This document shows, piece after piece, positions 36,230 to 45,545 of a stretch of DNA of 64,000 nt. The DNA comes from Leifsonia xyli subsp. cynodontis DSM 46306 (GTDB taxonomy: Bacteria > Actinomycetota > Actinomycetes > Actinomycetales > Microbacteriaceae), in NCBI RefSeq assembly GCF_000470775.1, contig NC_022438.1:868001-932000 (forward strand). The letters run 5' to 3'. The notes beneath the pieces were generated by a model. It worked only from the letters and a program-made list of their open reading frames with translations. It did no database searches and was not told the origin of the DNA. Every line of letters begins with the position of its first letter. The stretch's first letter is position 1. Both the position numbers and the translations under genes were made by a program.

Positions 36230-37728
36230 TTCTAGTGGTCGTTGCAACACGACGATTAGCTGGTAGGTAGTTTAGCGAGGCGCTGGGCTGGGGTTTCCCA
36301 GCCGAGCGTTTTGCGTGGGCGGGTGTTGAGTTCGTGTGCGACTCGGGCAAGGTCCGCGGGCGAGTGCTGTGAGAGGTCGGTGCCCTTCGGGAAGTACTGC
36401 CTCAGCAACCCGTTCGTGTTCTCGTTAGAACCGCGCTGCCAGGGCGAGGCTGGGTCGCAGAAGTAGACGTCCATGTCGGTGGCGATCGTGAACGTCTTGT
36501 GGGCGGCCATCTCCGCACCCTGGTCCCAGGTCAGCGACTTCTTCAGTTCGGCCGGCAGGCCGCTCATCGTCCGAATGAGGCCATCGCGGACGGTCTCGGC
36601 AGCGTGGTCGGTCGGGAGGTGGACGAGCATCACGAACCTGGTGGTTCGCTCGACGAGGGTGCCGATCGCGCTGGCGTGGTCAGCGCCGATGATGAGATCG
36701 CCTTCCCAATGCCCTGGAACAGCACGATCAGCGACCTCAGCGGGGCGCTCGGAGATCATGAGCATCGGGTCGACGAACCGCGAACGACGTGCGTTGGTTC
36801 CCCGGTTCGGTCGGCGACGTGCGCGCCCGGTACGCAGCGCTGTCGCGAGATCACGGCGCAGCTGGCCGCGTCCTTGGAGATAGAGCGTCTGGTAGATCGT
36901 CTCGGTCGCCACTCGCATCCCAACGTCGTCCGGGAACTGACGGATCAGGGCTCGAGTGATCTGCTCGGGAGACCACCGCAACGCCAGCTTCGACTCAACG
37001 AAAGCACGCAACCGCAGCTCTGTCACCAGTCTTCGCGGCTTTGGCCGTGGGCGACGCTTCGCCGAGTAGCGATGTGCTGCGAAGGGGTGATAGATCCCGG
37101 TCGAGGACCGGTTCCGGGAGATTTCCCGACTGATCGTGGATGGCGACCGCCGCAGCTGGGCGGCGATGCTCCGCAGTGACAACCCATCGCGGAGGAGATC
37201 CCGGATCTGCTCACGTTCCTCCAGCGAAAGGAACCGCGGATCGAGCTTCCTCTCCAGCTGAAAGATCGCCGCCGGCGAGATTGTCTCGGTGCCGTCAAGA
37301 AACGTCGTCATACCTGTTTTGTAATCGACGACCCGACCATCTGGGTAATAGCGGCGATGAGCGGTCTTCCGGACACCGTTATCCCAATCCCGTGCCGTGC
37401 GGATGTTCACCCCGACGGCAGCCGCTGCTTCGCGACGCGAGATGCCATCGCGTCGCAACTGGAAGTAGCGTTCCTTTCCTGGATGCGGACCAGTCCCGGT
37501 TTTCCCCTGGCTGCGCAGGCCGGCCTTCCATACCCACGTCCCGCAGGTCGCCGGGTTGAACCCCAACTCACGCGCCGCGATCGTGATGCTCCCACACGCC
37601 TCGAACAACGCGAAGAACGCGTCCTTATCAGCCTGCGTGAAACAGCGTCGATCCCTCGAATAGCTCCTTAAACGGGCCACGGTCGTTACAACTCCCAGAA
37701 AGTCCAGGTGTTGCAACGACCGTTAGAA
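36230..37728 (-). mobile_element. IS30-family element (second type)
   Basis: About 1.5 kb with inverted ends TTCTAGTGGTCGTTGCAACAC (left) and TTCTAACGGTCGTTGCAACAC (right, inward). Inserted just upstream of the arc operon, 95 bp beyond its DosR-like box, separating it from the aldehyde dehydrogenase gene. A flanking duplication is not obvious. Confidence 0.85.
36256..37716 (-). CDS. IS30-family transposase
   Basis: Up to 486 residues; the first codons lie in the terminal repeat, so the true start is probably internal. HTH FLSLEEREQIRDLLRDGLSLRSIAAQLRRSPSTISREI, DDE core [21 protein letters not shown] and [26 protein letters not shown]. No frame break, so it may be active. About half identical in motifs to the IS30 transposase at 60124 but clearly a different element. 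Confidence 0.9.
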   Translation of the reverse strand: MQHLDFLGVVTTVARLRSYSRDRRCFTQADKDAFFALFEACGSITIAARELGFNPATCGTWVWKAGLRSQGKTGTGPHPGKERYFQLRRDGISRREAAAAVGVNIRTARDWDNGVRKTAHRRYYPDGRVVDYKTGMTTFLDGTETISPAAIFQLERKLDPRFLSLEEREQIRDLLRDGLSLRSIAAQLRRSPSTISREISRNRSSTGIYHPFAAHRYSAKRRPRPKPRRLVTELRLRAFVESKLALRWSPEQITRALIRQFPDDVGMRVATETIYQTLYLQGRGQLRRDLATALRTGRARRRPNRGTNARRSRFVDPMLMISERPAEVADRAVPGHWEGDLIIGADHASAIGTLVERTTRFVMLVHLPTDHAAETVRDGLIRTMSGLPAELKKSLTWDQGAEMAAHKTFTIATDMDVYFCDPASPWQRGSNENTNGLLRQYFPKGTDLSQHSPADLARVAHELNTRPRKTLGWETPAQRLAKLPTS

Positions 37729-37794
37729 CCCAAGCAGTCTCGGGGCCCTATGGTCCGGTCGTGGTAGCGCAGCCGTGATGCGCGGCGGCGGGTG

Positions 37795-39396
37795 TCAGGC
37801 GAAGAAGCCGAGCGGTTTCGGGTCGTGGTTGTCGAGGACGTTCTTGACTTCTTGGTAGTTGTGCAGGGTCTGCTGGTCGGTCTCTCGGCCGTACCCGGAT
37901 TGCTTGTATCCTCCGAACCCTGCGCCGGCGGGGTACTGGTGGTAGGTGTTGACCCAGACGCGTCCGGCTTTGATGTCCTGGCTGGCCGCGAAGGTGGTGT
38001 CGCCGTCTCGGCTCCACACGGCGGAGCCGAGCCCGTAGATGGTGTCGTTGGCGATCCGGATCGCGTCGGCGTAGTCGGTGAAGGTGGCGACGGTGACCAC
38101 GGGCCCGAAGATCTCCTCCTGGAACACCCGCATGTCGTTTCGTCCTTTGAAGACGGTGGGCTGGATGTAGTACCCGCCGGACAGGTCGCCAGGCAGTTCG
38201 AGCGGGGCGCCGCCGGCGAGGACTTCGCACCCCTCGCGCGGTCCCAGGTCGAGGTAGGCGGAGATCTTGTCGAGCTGGTCTCTGCTGTTCTGGGGTCCCA
38301 TCTCGGTGCGGGTGTCGAGCGGGTCACCGACGGTGATCCGGTTGACGCGTGCGATCGCGTCGTCGAGGAACCCGGCCGCCGCGAGTCCGTCCTGGATGAG
38401 TGCGCGGGACGGGCAGGAGCAGATCTCTCCCTTGTTGAGGGCGAACAGGGTGAACCCTTCGATCGCTTTGCGGTAGAAGTCGTCCTTCTGGTCGGCGACG
38501 TCGTCGAAGAACAGATTCGGGGACTTCCCGCCGAGTTCCATGGTGGAGGGGATGATGTTCTTGATCGCGTACTGCATAATCTGCCGCCCGGTGGCGGTGG
38601 ATCCGGTGAAGGCGACCTTGCCGATCCCGTCATGTTCGACGAGGGGCTGTCCGAGCGCGGATCCGCTCCCGTTGATGACGTTGACCGTTCCGGCCGGGAG
38701 TATGTCTTGGATGAGTTCCATGACCCGGATGATGGAGATCGGGGTGGCGCTGGCGGGCTTGAGGACGACGGTGTTGCCGGCGGCGAGGGCGGGGGCGAGC
38801 TTCCACGCGGCCATCAGGATGGGGAAGTTCCAGGGGATGATCTGCGCCACCACGCCGATCGGCTCGTAGTAGTGGTACGAGACGAGGTCTTTCGAGATGG
38901 CGCTGATGCTGCCTTCTTGGGCGCGGATCGCGGCGGCGAAGTAGCGGAAGTGGTCGATCGCCAAGGGGATGTCGGCGGCGAGGGTCTCCCGAACCGGTTT
39001 GCCGTTCTCCCACGACTCCAGCACCGCGAGCGCCTCGAGGTGTTCCTGGAGCCGGTCGGCGACGCGGATCAGTACAGCGGCGCGGCCGCTCATCGGCGTG
39101 GCGGCCCACGCGGGGAAGGCGAGCTGGGCGGCGGCGACGGCGAGGTCGATGTCTTCGACGGTCGAGGAGGGGTACTCGGCGAACGGGTCTGCGGTGGCGG
39201 GGGCGATGTCGTGCCCGTAGCCGCCTTTGACGGGGGCGACCCAGTCGCCGCCGATGAAGTTCTCGTACCGGGTCTTCACCGGCACCAGGCTCCCTGTGAC
39301 GCCGGGGCGGGTGTAGATGGTGCCGCCGGGGACGAGGGTGCGGGTGCGGTCGATCGCGGTCAGTTGTCCAGTGCTGGTGTCAGCGGCGATGGTCAT
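37795..39396 (-). CDS. Aldehyde dehydrogenase (AldB/ExaC type)
   Basis: 533 residues, NAD(P)-dependent oxidation of acetaldehyde or similar. [34 protein letters not shown], general base Glu in MELGGKSP, nucleophile Cys in [19 protein letters not shown] and a normal C-terminus. GEIC-x-CPSR is the AldB/ExaC signature. Lies 31 bp downstream of the pntB pseudogene, so it was probably part of the transhydrogenase operon. It may work with the alcohol dehydrogenases of the island. Confidence 0.92.
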   Translation of the reverse strand: MTIAADTSTGQLTAIDRTRTLVPGGTIYTRPGVTGSLVPVKTRYENFIGGDWVAPVKGGYGHDIAPATADPFAEYPSSTVEDIDLAVAAAQLAFPAWAATPMSGRAAVLIRVADRLQEHLEALAVLESWENGKPVRETLAADIPLAIDHFRYFAAAIRAQEGSISAISKDLVSYHYYEPIGVVAQIIPWNFPILMAAWKLAPALAAGNTVVLKPASATPISIIRVMELIQDILPAGTVNVINGSGSALGQPLVEHDGIGKVAFTGSTATGRQIMQYAIKNIIPSTMELGGKSPNLFFDDVADQKDDFYRKAIEGFTLFALNKGEICSCPSRALIQDGLAAAGFLDDAIARVNRITVGDPLDTRTEMGPQNSRDQLDKISAYLDLGPREGCEVLAGGAPLELPGDLSGGYYIQPTVFKGRNDMRVFQEEIFGPVVTVATFTDYADAIRIANDTIYGLGSAVWSRDGDTTFAASQDIKAGRVWVNTYHQYPAGAGFGGYKQSGYGRETDQQTLHNYQEVKNVLDNHDPKPLGFFA

Positions 39397-39427
39397 AAGG
39401 GTGTCCTTCCTTTGGTGTCGCTGCTGT

Positions 39428-40837
39428 TCAGGCGGCGACGTATTGTTTGACGGCGGCGGTGATGTCGGCGAGTGCCTGTTTCGCGTCGGCGAACAGCATC
39501 CCAGTCTTGGGGTCGGTGAACAGGTCGTTGGGGATACCGGCGTAGCCGGGGCTCATAGAGCGTTTGATCACGACGACGGCTTTGGCGTGGTCGACGTCGA
39601 GGATCGGCATCCCGGAGACGGGGTTGCCGGGGCGGCGGGGTTGGTGACGTCGTTCGCGCCGACGACGAGGGCGACATCGCAGGTGGGGAACGCGGTGTTG
39701 GCCTGCTCGAGCTGCAACAGCTGGTCGTAGGGCACGTTCGCTTCGGCGAGCAGCACGTTCATATGCTCGGGCATGCGTCCCGCGACGGGGTGGATGGCGT
39801 ACTTCACGTCGATGCCGTGTCCGGTAAGGAGGGTGGCGCGAGGTCGGCGAGCTCGCGCTGGGCGTGGGCGGCGGCGAGCCCGTAGCCGGGGACGATCATG
39901 ACGTGCTGCGCGTAGGCGAGCTGGATGGCGACGTCGTCCGCGTCGACGGTGCGCACGTTCGCCGCCGCCGCTCCGGGTGCCCCTGGGGCGGCGGTGTATC
40001 CGGTGCCGAACCCGCCGGCGAGGATGCTGAGCACGGAACGGTTCATCGCCTTCGCCATCTGCAGGGTCAGGATGGTGCCGGCAGCCCCCACGAGGCCTCC
40101 GGCGATGATCATGGCCTGGTTGCCGATCACGAACCCGGCCATCGCCACCGCGAGGCCGGTGAACGCGTTGAGCAGCGACACACCACCGGGGCGTCGGCGC
40201 CGCCGATGGGCAGCACCATCAGCACCCCGAACGCGAGCGCGGCGACCAGCAGCGCCAGCAGCAGCCACGGGTTTCGGGGCAGGACGACCGTCAGCACGCC
40301 GGCGGCGAGTGCGACGATCACGACGAGGGCGCTGACAGCTCTTGCGCCGGGGAACTGGACGGGTCGTCCGGGGATGATGCCCTGCAGCTTCCCCGCGGCG
40401 ATCAGCGACCCGGAGAGGGTGACCGCGCCGATCAGCACGTCCAGCACGATCGGGATCGACGCGACCAACGGGACGACGGCGCCGGAGGTGCGGTGCAGGA
40501 AGTCGGCGAACGCGACCGCGGCGGCCGCGCCGCCGACGGCGTTGAACACGCTGATCAGCTGCGGGATGTCGGTCATCTTCACGGTGCGGGCGCGGACGGC
40601 CCCGAACACTCCGCCGGCGGCCAGGCCGATCCCGAGCGCGATCCAGCCGATCCCGTCCGCGCTGCCCTCGATGAGCACGGCGATGAGGGTGACGGCGACC
40701 GCTGCGGCCATGCCGCAGGCGGAGATCAGGTTCCCGCGGCGGGCTGTCGCCGGGGTGCGCATCAGATGCAGCCTGATCACGAAGCAGGTGGCCGCGGCGA
40801 GATAGACGAGACCCGTGACCCAGGCCAGGACGGTCAT
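39428..40837 (-). pseudogene. pntB: NAD(P) transhydrogenase beta subunit, three frameshifts
   Basis: Proton-translocating transhydrogenase subunit with membrane helices and an NADP-binding domain. Four reading segments join into a complete PntB: GLVYLAAATCFVIRLHLM ... [10 protein letters not shown] (break near 40190), [22 protein letters not shown] ... [12 protein letters not shown] (break near 39835), [30 protein letters not shown] ... [12 protein letters not shown] (break near 39620), then [31 protein letters not shown] to the stop. Starts with an ATGA overlap from the preceding gene. Confidence 0.9.
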
Positions 40838-41154
40838 GGCGACGCCGTCCCTGCAGGCAGGGTGGTGCGGTCAGGTGGCTGGTGGAACATCCGCAGCATC
40901 CGGTCGGTGACCACGTATCCGCCGACGACGTTCGCGGCGGCCAGGGCCGCGGCGATCCCCGTGAGCAGGTACCCGGCCGGGCTGTCGGCGAACGCGGTGA
41001 TCACGATCGCACCGGCCACGACCACCCCGTGGATCGCGTTCGCCCCGGACATCATCGGGGTGTGCAGGGTGGAGGGGATCTTGCCGATCACCTCGTACCC
41101 GACCAGCAGGGCGAGCACGAAGATCGCCAGATCCGTGAACAGCGTCTCGGTCAC
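40834..41154 (-). CDS. pntAB: NAD(P) transhydrogenase alpha subunit, membrane part
   Basis: 106-residue membrane subunit of the three-gene (Rhodospirillum-type) transhydrogenase: LAIFVLALLVGYEVIGKIPSTLHTPMMSGANAIHGVVVAGAI is the highly conserved proton-channel segment. Start ATG overlaps the PntAA stop, end overlaps the pntB start. Intact, but both partners are broken. Confidence 0.93.
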   Translation of the reverse strand: MTETLFTDLAIFVLALLVGYEVIGKIPSTLHTPMMSGANAIHGVVVAGAIVITAFADSPAGYLLTGIAAALAAANVVGGYVVTDRMLRMFHQPPDRTTLPAGTASP

Positions 41155-42205
41155 GCCACACCTGCCTTCTTGGATGCATCGATTGGGATTGCGGGAGGAA
41201 GCCCCTGGGCTGCGCGCACCGCTGCGCTGGTGAGCTCACCGCCCCGGCACACCACGACCGCGGCGTGTACCTCGTCGGCGGGGTCGATGCGGATCGTGTC
41301 GTCGATGATGAGCGTGCCCAGCAGGGCCAGGACGTTGCGTGCATACATCTGCGACGCGGAGGTCGGCAGGTCGGCGGCGAGGTCGCCGCCGATGATCGTC
41401 ACCCCGCCGGGCGTGATGATGCGTTTCCCGTCGAGGGCGCCGGCGACGTTGCCCCCGTGGTCGCCGGCGGCCAGGTCCACACACACCGACCCGGGCGTGA
41501 GCCGGGAGAGCGTGTCGACCGACACGAGCTCCGGTGGGGTGCGGCCGGGAACCTTCGCGGTGGTGATGATCACGTCGAACCGGGTCAGATGCCCGGCGAG
41601 CTCGGCCTGCTGCTGCCGGAGTTCGTCGGCTGTCATCACCCGCGCATACCCGCCCTCCCCGGCGCCCTGCGCGACTGTGGAGGTGAGGAACGTGGCTCCG
41701 ACCGACTCGACCTCGCCGCGGGAGGCGGGGCGGACGTCATACCCGGTGACGACGGCGCCGAGCCGACGGGCGGTGCTCAGCGCCTCGAGCCCGGCGACGC
41801 CGGCGCCGATGACGATCACGCTGGCGGGGCGGGCGGTGCCGGCGGCGGTGATCATCATCGGGAAGAACCGGCCGGATGCCTCCGCGGCGACGACCGCGGC
41901 CCCGTATCCGGCGGCGGTGGACTGCGAGGTCAGCGCGTCCATGGACTGGGCGCGGCTGAGAGTGCGCGGCAGCAGGTCGAACGCGACCGCGACGACACCT
42001 TTCGTGGCGAGCGCGGCCATCCGCTGGGGATGATCCAGCGGGCCGAGCAACCCCAGCAGCAGCTGCCCGCCTCGCATCGCGCCGATCGTCGCGTCATCGG
42101 GGCACCTGACCACCGCGAGCACGCCGGATCGGGCGATGACATCCGCACGGGAGATCACCGTGGCTCCCGCCGCAGAGTATCCCGTGTCGGGGAACCCTGC
42201 TCTAG
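41151..42205 (-). pseudogene. pntAA: NAD(P) transhydrogenase alpha subunit, NAD-binding part, 3' piece
   Basis: NAD(H)-binding domain similar to alanine dehydrogenase: VIVIGAGVAGLEALSTARRLGAVVTGYDVRP, then RFDVIITTAKVPGRTPPELVS and MYARNVLALL. The open frame from 42158 lacks the first ~55 residues because IS481 copy C is inserted at 42206. The missing 5' piece is at 43313-43440; removing the element and one target copy restores a continuous frame. Confidence 0.92.
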
Positions 42206-43312
42206 GTGTGCTGCTCAGGGACGTTGGTTGAGGTGTGACGCGATAGATGGGTGAGGACCTCCCGGTCGAGAGTGGGGCTGTCTAGTTTCCCTGCACTCGA
42301 TGACTTAGGAGGTCCTCGTGACCCACGCTAATGCTGCTTTGACTCCTCGCGAATGCCTCCGCCTGGCCCGCCAAGTCGTCGACGACGGCTGGTCCGTTGC
42401 TGCGGCGGCGACCTACTTCCGAGTGTCCTGACGCACCGCGGACCGATGGGCTCGTCGTTACGTGGAGATGGGCGAGGCGGGAATGCTGGACCGTTCGTCA
42501 CGGCCGCATCACAGCCCGAACAAGACCCCGCGAAGACTGGTCCGCAAGGTCGTGCATCTGCGGTGGAAGAAGCGGCTGGGACCAGTCGGTATCGGCGCCC
42601 AGCTCGGCATGCCCGCCTCGACCGTTCACACGGTCCTCTCCCGGTGCCGGATCAATCGGCCCAGCCACGTCGACGTCCGCACCGGCGAACCCGCCCGCCG
42701 CTACGAGCACGAGCATCCCGGATCGATGATCCACGTCGACATCAAGAAACTCGGCAACATCCCCGACGGTGGCGGCTGGCGCTACGTCGGACGTCTCCAG
42801 GGAGAGCGGAACAAGGCCATCACCGCGAAGCGGACCGGGAAACACGGGATCACCGGCGACATGATCACCGGCACAGCGTTCGTTCATACCGTCATCGACG
42901 ATCACTCCCGTGTCGCTTACGCCGAGATCCACGACGACGAAACCGCCGCCACTGCAATCGCTGTTCTGCGTCGAGCGGTCGGCTGGTTCGCCAGCCGTGG
43001 CGTCACCGTCGAACAGGTGCTCTCCGACAACGGCTCCGCATACCGCTCATACGCCTGGCGCGACGCTTGCGCCGAGCTCAGCATCCAACCGAAACGCACC
43101 CGGCCCTACCATCCGCAGACGAACGGCAAGATCGAACGCTTCCACCGCACCCTCGCCGACGGCTGGGCATACGCCCGGCACTACAACTCCGAATCAGCCC
43201 GCCGCAACGCACTCCCGGCCTGGCTGCACTCCTACAATCACCACAGGCCCCACACCGCCATCGGCAGCCAGCCACCCATCAGCAGATTGACCAACGTCCC
43301 TGGGCAACACAC
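42206..43312 (+). mobile_element. IS481-family insertion sequence, copy C
   Basis: 1,107 bp, direct orientation relative to copy A with the same right-end variant. It splits pntAA. Flanks are CTAG on the left (42202-42205) and CTAA on the right (43313-43316); the rebuilt gene implies an original CTAA, so one base differs. Confidence 0.95.
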
Positions 43313-43316
43313 CTAA
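42462..43316 (+). CDS. IS481-family transposase (copy C), 5' part separated by UGA
   Basis: Identical to the copy A product. The GTG start would be 42318, with TGA at 42429-42431. The stop here is TAA from the flanking CTAA, whereas other copies use TAG from CTAG. Confidence 0.85.
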   Translation: MEMGEAGMLDRSSRPHHSPNKTPRRLVRKVVHLRWKKRLGPVGIGAQLGMPASTVHTVLSRCRINRPSHVDVRTGEPARRYEHEHPGSMIHVDIKKLGNIPDGGGWRYVGRLQGERNKAITAKRTGKHGITGDMITGTAFVHTVIDDHSRVAYAEIHDDETAATAIAVLRRAVGWFASRGVTVEQVLSDNGSAYRSYAWRDACAELSIQPKRTRPYHPQTNGKIERFHRTLADGWAYARHYNSESARRNALPAWLHSYNHHRPHTAIGSQPPISRLTNVPGQHT

Positions 43317-43440
43317 CCCCCGCGCCGGCCTCCACGAGCACCGGGCGGGCCCGGGTCAGACGGGCCACCGCGTCCGGATCCAAGGACACCCGCCGTTCTT
43401 CAGGCCCGGTCTCTGCGAGCACGCCCACCGTCACGGTCAT
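43313..43440 (-). pseudogene. pntAA: pntAA, 5' piece
   Basis: From ATG 43440 the frame MTVTVGVLAETGPEERRVSL... gives the typical first 40 residues of PntAA/alanine dehydrogenase (start-ETGPEERRVSLDP), ending at VEAGAGV at the IS boundary and continuing as RAGFPDTGYSAAGATV on the other side of the element. Confidence 0.9.
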
Positions 43441-43524
43441 CCGCTGGCTCCGGGATGACGACTGGGAGCAGTCGTTGCAGGTTCGGCATGCGCTCAGTGT
43501 TCGCTGCCGGGACCGGGCTCGTAG

Positions 43525-43563
43525 GGTCTTAGGTCACACCAGCCCGGTGGGACCTAAGACCCT
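43525..43563. promoter_or_regulatory. Paired inverted DosR-like sites between pntAA and adh
   Basis: GGGTCTTAGGTC (43525-43536) and GACCTAAGACCC (43552-43563) are a perfect 12-bp inverted repeat with 15 bp between. Extended, the right arm is GGGACCTAAGACCC, a DosR-box-like 14-mer. It sits in the divergent gap of pntAA (minus) and adh (plus), 95 bp before the latter start. Confidence 0.65.
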
Positions 43564-43657
43564 GACCTGCCCACGGCGACGGGTGAGAGTCGGATCGTGA
43601 TGGGTGGTCCGCGTGCCCCATCCCTGCCGTTCTCACGCGGCTGTCGAAGGAGTCACC

Positions 43658-44668
43658 ATGAAGGCCGCTGTCGTCACCTCGTTCACCGCCCCACTGGAGA
43701 TCCAGCAACGAGACATCCCGGAACCGGGGACAGGGGAGGTCCTGATCCGGTTGGAGACATGTGGACTGTGCCACACCGACATCCATGCTGCCCGCGGGGA
43801 CTGGCCGGTCAAGCCGCTCCCGCCGTTCGTGCCCGGCCATGAGGGCGTGGGGGTCATCGAGAAGATCGGTGAGGGCGTCACGGATCGCACTGTCGGGGAG
43901 CGGGTCGCGATCCCATGGCTGGGATATGCGTGCGGAGAATGCCGCTACTGCATCGACGGGCGTGAGACGCTGTGCGAGAAGCAGCAGAACAGCGGATACT
44001 CCGTCGATGGCGCGTTCGCCGAGTACGCCACAGCATCCGCCCGGTTCGTGGTCCCCGTCCCGGACGGGATCTCCTCTGTGGACGCCGCTCCGCTGACCTG
44101 CGCCGGGGTGACCACCTACAAGGCGTTGAAGGTTGCTCGCATCGTTCCCACCGAACGGGTGGCGGTATTCGGCATCGGAGGCCTCGGGCATCTCGCTGTC
44201 CAGTACGGAAGGATCATGGGTGGCTCGGTGATCGCCATCGACGTCGAGGACGCGAAACTCGATCTGGCCCGTGAATTGGGTGCCGAGTACGGCGTGAACG
44301 CGGCGAAGGGCGACCTGGTCGCCGCGATCCGGGACCTCGGGGGTGCCGACATCGCTGTCGTGCTCGCGGCATCCCGGCGCGTGTTCGAGCAAGCGTTCTC
44401 ATCGCTCAGTCGCGGCGGCCGGCTGATCTGCGTGGCCCTGCCCGCCGACGAGCAGATGTGTGTGTCCATCTTCGACACCGTCCTCAAGGGCATCTCGATC
44501 ATCGGCTCGATCGTGGGCACCCGCCAGGACCTCGCCGAAGTGTTCGCGCTGCACGCCGCGGGGCGCACGAGGATCATTGCGGAGCCCCGCCAGCTCGAAC
44601 AGGTCAACGACGCCATCACCGAGGTCCTCTCCGGCAAGGTCCTCGCCCGCCTCGTCTTCGAGTACTGA
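43658..44668 (+). CDS. Zinc-dependent alcohol dehydrogenase (AdhP-like)
   Basis: 336 residues from ATG 43658 with AAGGAG ribosome site. Catalytic zinc site CGLCHTDIHAARGDWP and GHEGVGVI, structural zinc Cys in CGECRYCIDGRETLCEKQ, coenzyme fold GIGGLGHLAVQYG. Propanol-preferring/ethanol-active AdhP class. Likely regenerates NAD by reducing acetaldehyde under low oxygen or the reverse. Controlled from the paired sites upstream (inference). Confidence 0.92.
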   Translation: MKAAVVTSFTAPLEIQQRDIPEPGTGEVLIRLETCGLCHTDIHAARGDWPVKPLPPFVPGHEGVGVIEKIGEGVTDRTVGERVAIPWLGYACGECRYCIDGRETLCEKQQNSGYSVDGAFAEYATASARFVVPVPDGISSVDAAPLTCAGVTTYKALKVARIVPTERVAVFGIGGLGHLAVQYGRIMGGSVIAIDVEDAKLDLARELGAEYGVNAAKGDLVAAIRDLGGADIAVVLAASRRVFEQAFSSLSRGGRLICVALPADEQMCVSIFDTVLKGISIIGSIVGTRQDLAEVFALHAAGRTRIIAEPRQLEQVNDAITEVLSGKVLARLVFEY

Positions 44669-44721
44669 GATCGTCTCCGGCCGGTCGCCGGATGCGGCCC
44701 GCAGGGGACGTGGGAGGCGCT

Positions 44722-45301
44722 GTGACCCGGGACAGACCAGCTGCCAGCGCAGGGGCACCGTCTACGCAGCGTGGAGAACTGCTGTGGATCCTCGTGCTGG
44801 TCCTCACCTGCGCGTTCCAGTTCTTCCGGGGCGCGCCGTTCGACGGCCGCGCTGCTCCTGCTGGCCCTGCTGCCGGCCGTCGACGTCGACACACCGGTGA
44901 CTCTTTCTCGCCGTGGCATCATCGCGGCGATCGCTGCGGCCGCTGCTGCCGTGCTGATCATGCTGCCCAGCCACACCCCGGAGATGGCCACCGCGATCGC
45001 TGCGGTCGGTGTCGTGGTGCTCCCTGCGGCGTGGGGTGCGCGCCGCAACCGGCGACCGGAGGAGCCCGGACACGTACTGCACCGCACGGGGTGGGTGTGG
45101 GCGGTGCTGGCGGTGCTCGCATGTGTGTGGGAGTTGACCTCGTACATGCTCGGTCAGTGGACGGCTGCGGGTGAGGCGGGCCACCCCACGATCTCCGCTC
45201 TGGTCGAACCGTTGCTGTCCACCGAGCCGTCGCGGGTCCTGCTTGTGACCGGGTGGGTCGCTGCCGGGGCGATGCTCGTCGCCCATGGCGGGAGCCGGTG
45301 A
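44722..45301 (+). pseudogene. Membrane protein, frameshifted
   Basis: From GTG 44722 (ribosome site GGGAGG) one frame gives RGELLWILVLVLTCAFQFFRGAPFD; near 44848 it shifts to AALLLLALLPAVDVDTPV ... GWVWAVLAVLACVWELTSYMLGQ and ends RVLLVTGWVAAGAMLVAHGGSR. About five helices. Family not recognised. Overlaps the next gene start (ATG 45301), so they were coupled. Confidence 0.65.
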
Positions 45302-45498
45302 TGATCCGTACCGTGACGATCAGTGTCTACATTCTCCTGCTGGGCGCCGCGGTGCTGCTCACGATCGTCCCGCACCGCCGCCCCGAGTCCTTCTCCCCGG
45401 TGGGCTCGCTGCTGGGCGAGGTGCTGTCCGACCGGTTCGCGCGGGTCACGCTGATGGTGTTCTGGTGGTGGCTGGGGTGGCATTTCCTGGTCGCCTGA
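45301..45498 (+). CDS. Small DUF6186-like membrane protein
   Basis: 65 residues, two hydrophobic helices and the conserved-looking end RFARVTLMVFWWWLGWHFLVA. The WWWLGWHF tail recalls the DUF6186 family of actinobacteria. Function unknown. Translationally coupled to the frameshifted membrane gene before it. Confidence 0.65.
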   Translation: MIRTVTISVYILLLGAAVLLTIVPHRRPESFSPVGSLLGEVLSDRFARVTLMVFWWWLGWHFLVA

Positions 45499-45545
45499 TC
45501 TCCACCGCCCCGGGGGCTCGGGACGCAGGATGTCCGATCAGACGG

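Noticed and set aside
19545..43316. Composite transposon made by IS481 copies B and C around the dormancy island
   Set aside because: C lies inside pntAA of the island rather than at its edge, and B has its own complete target duplication.
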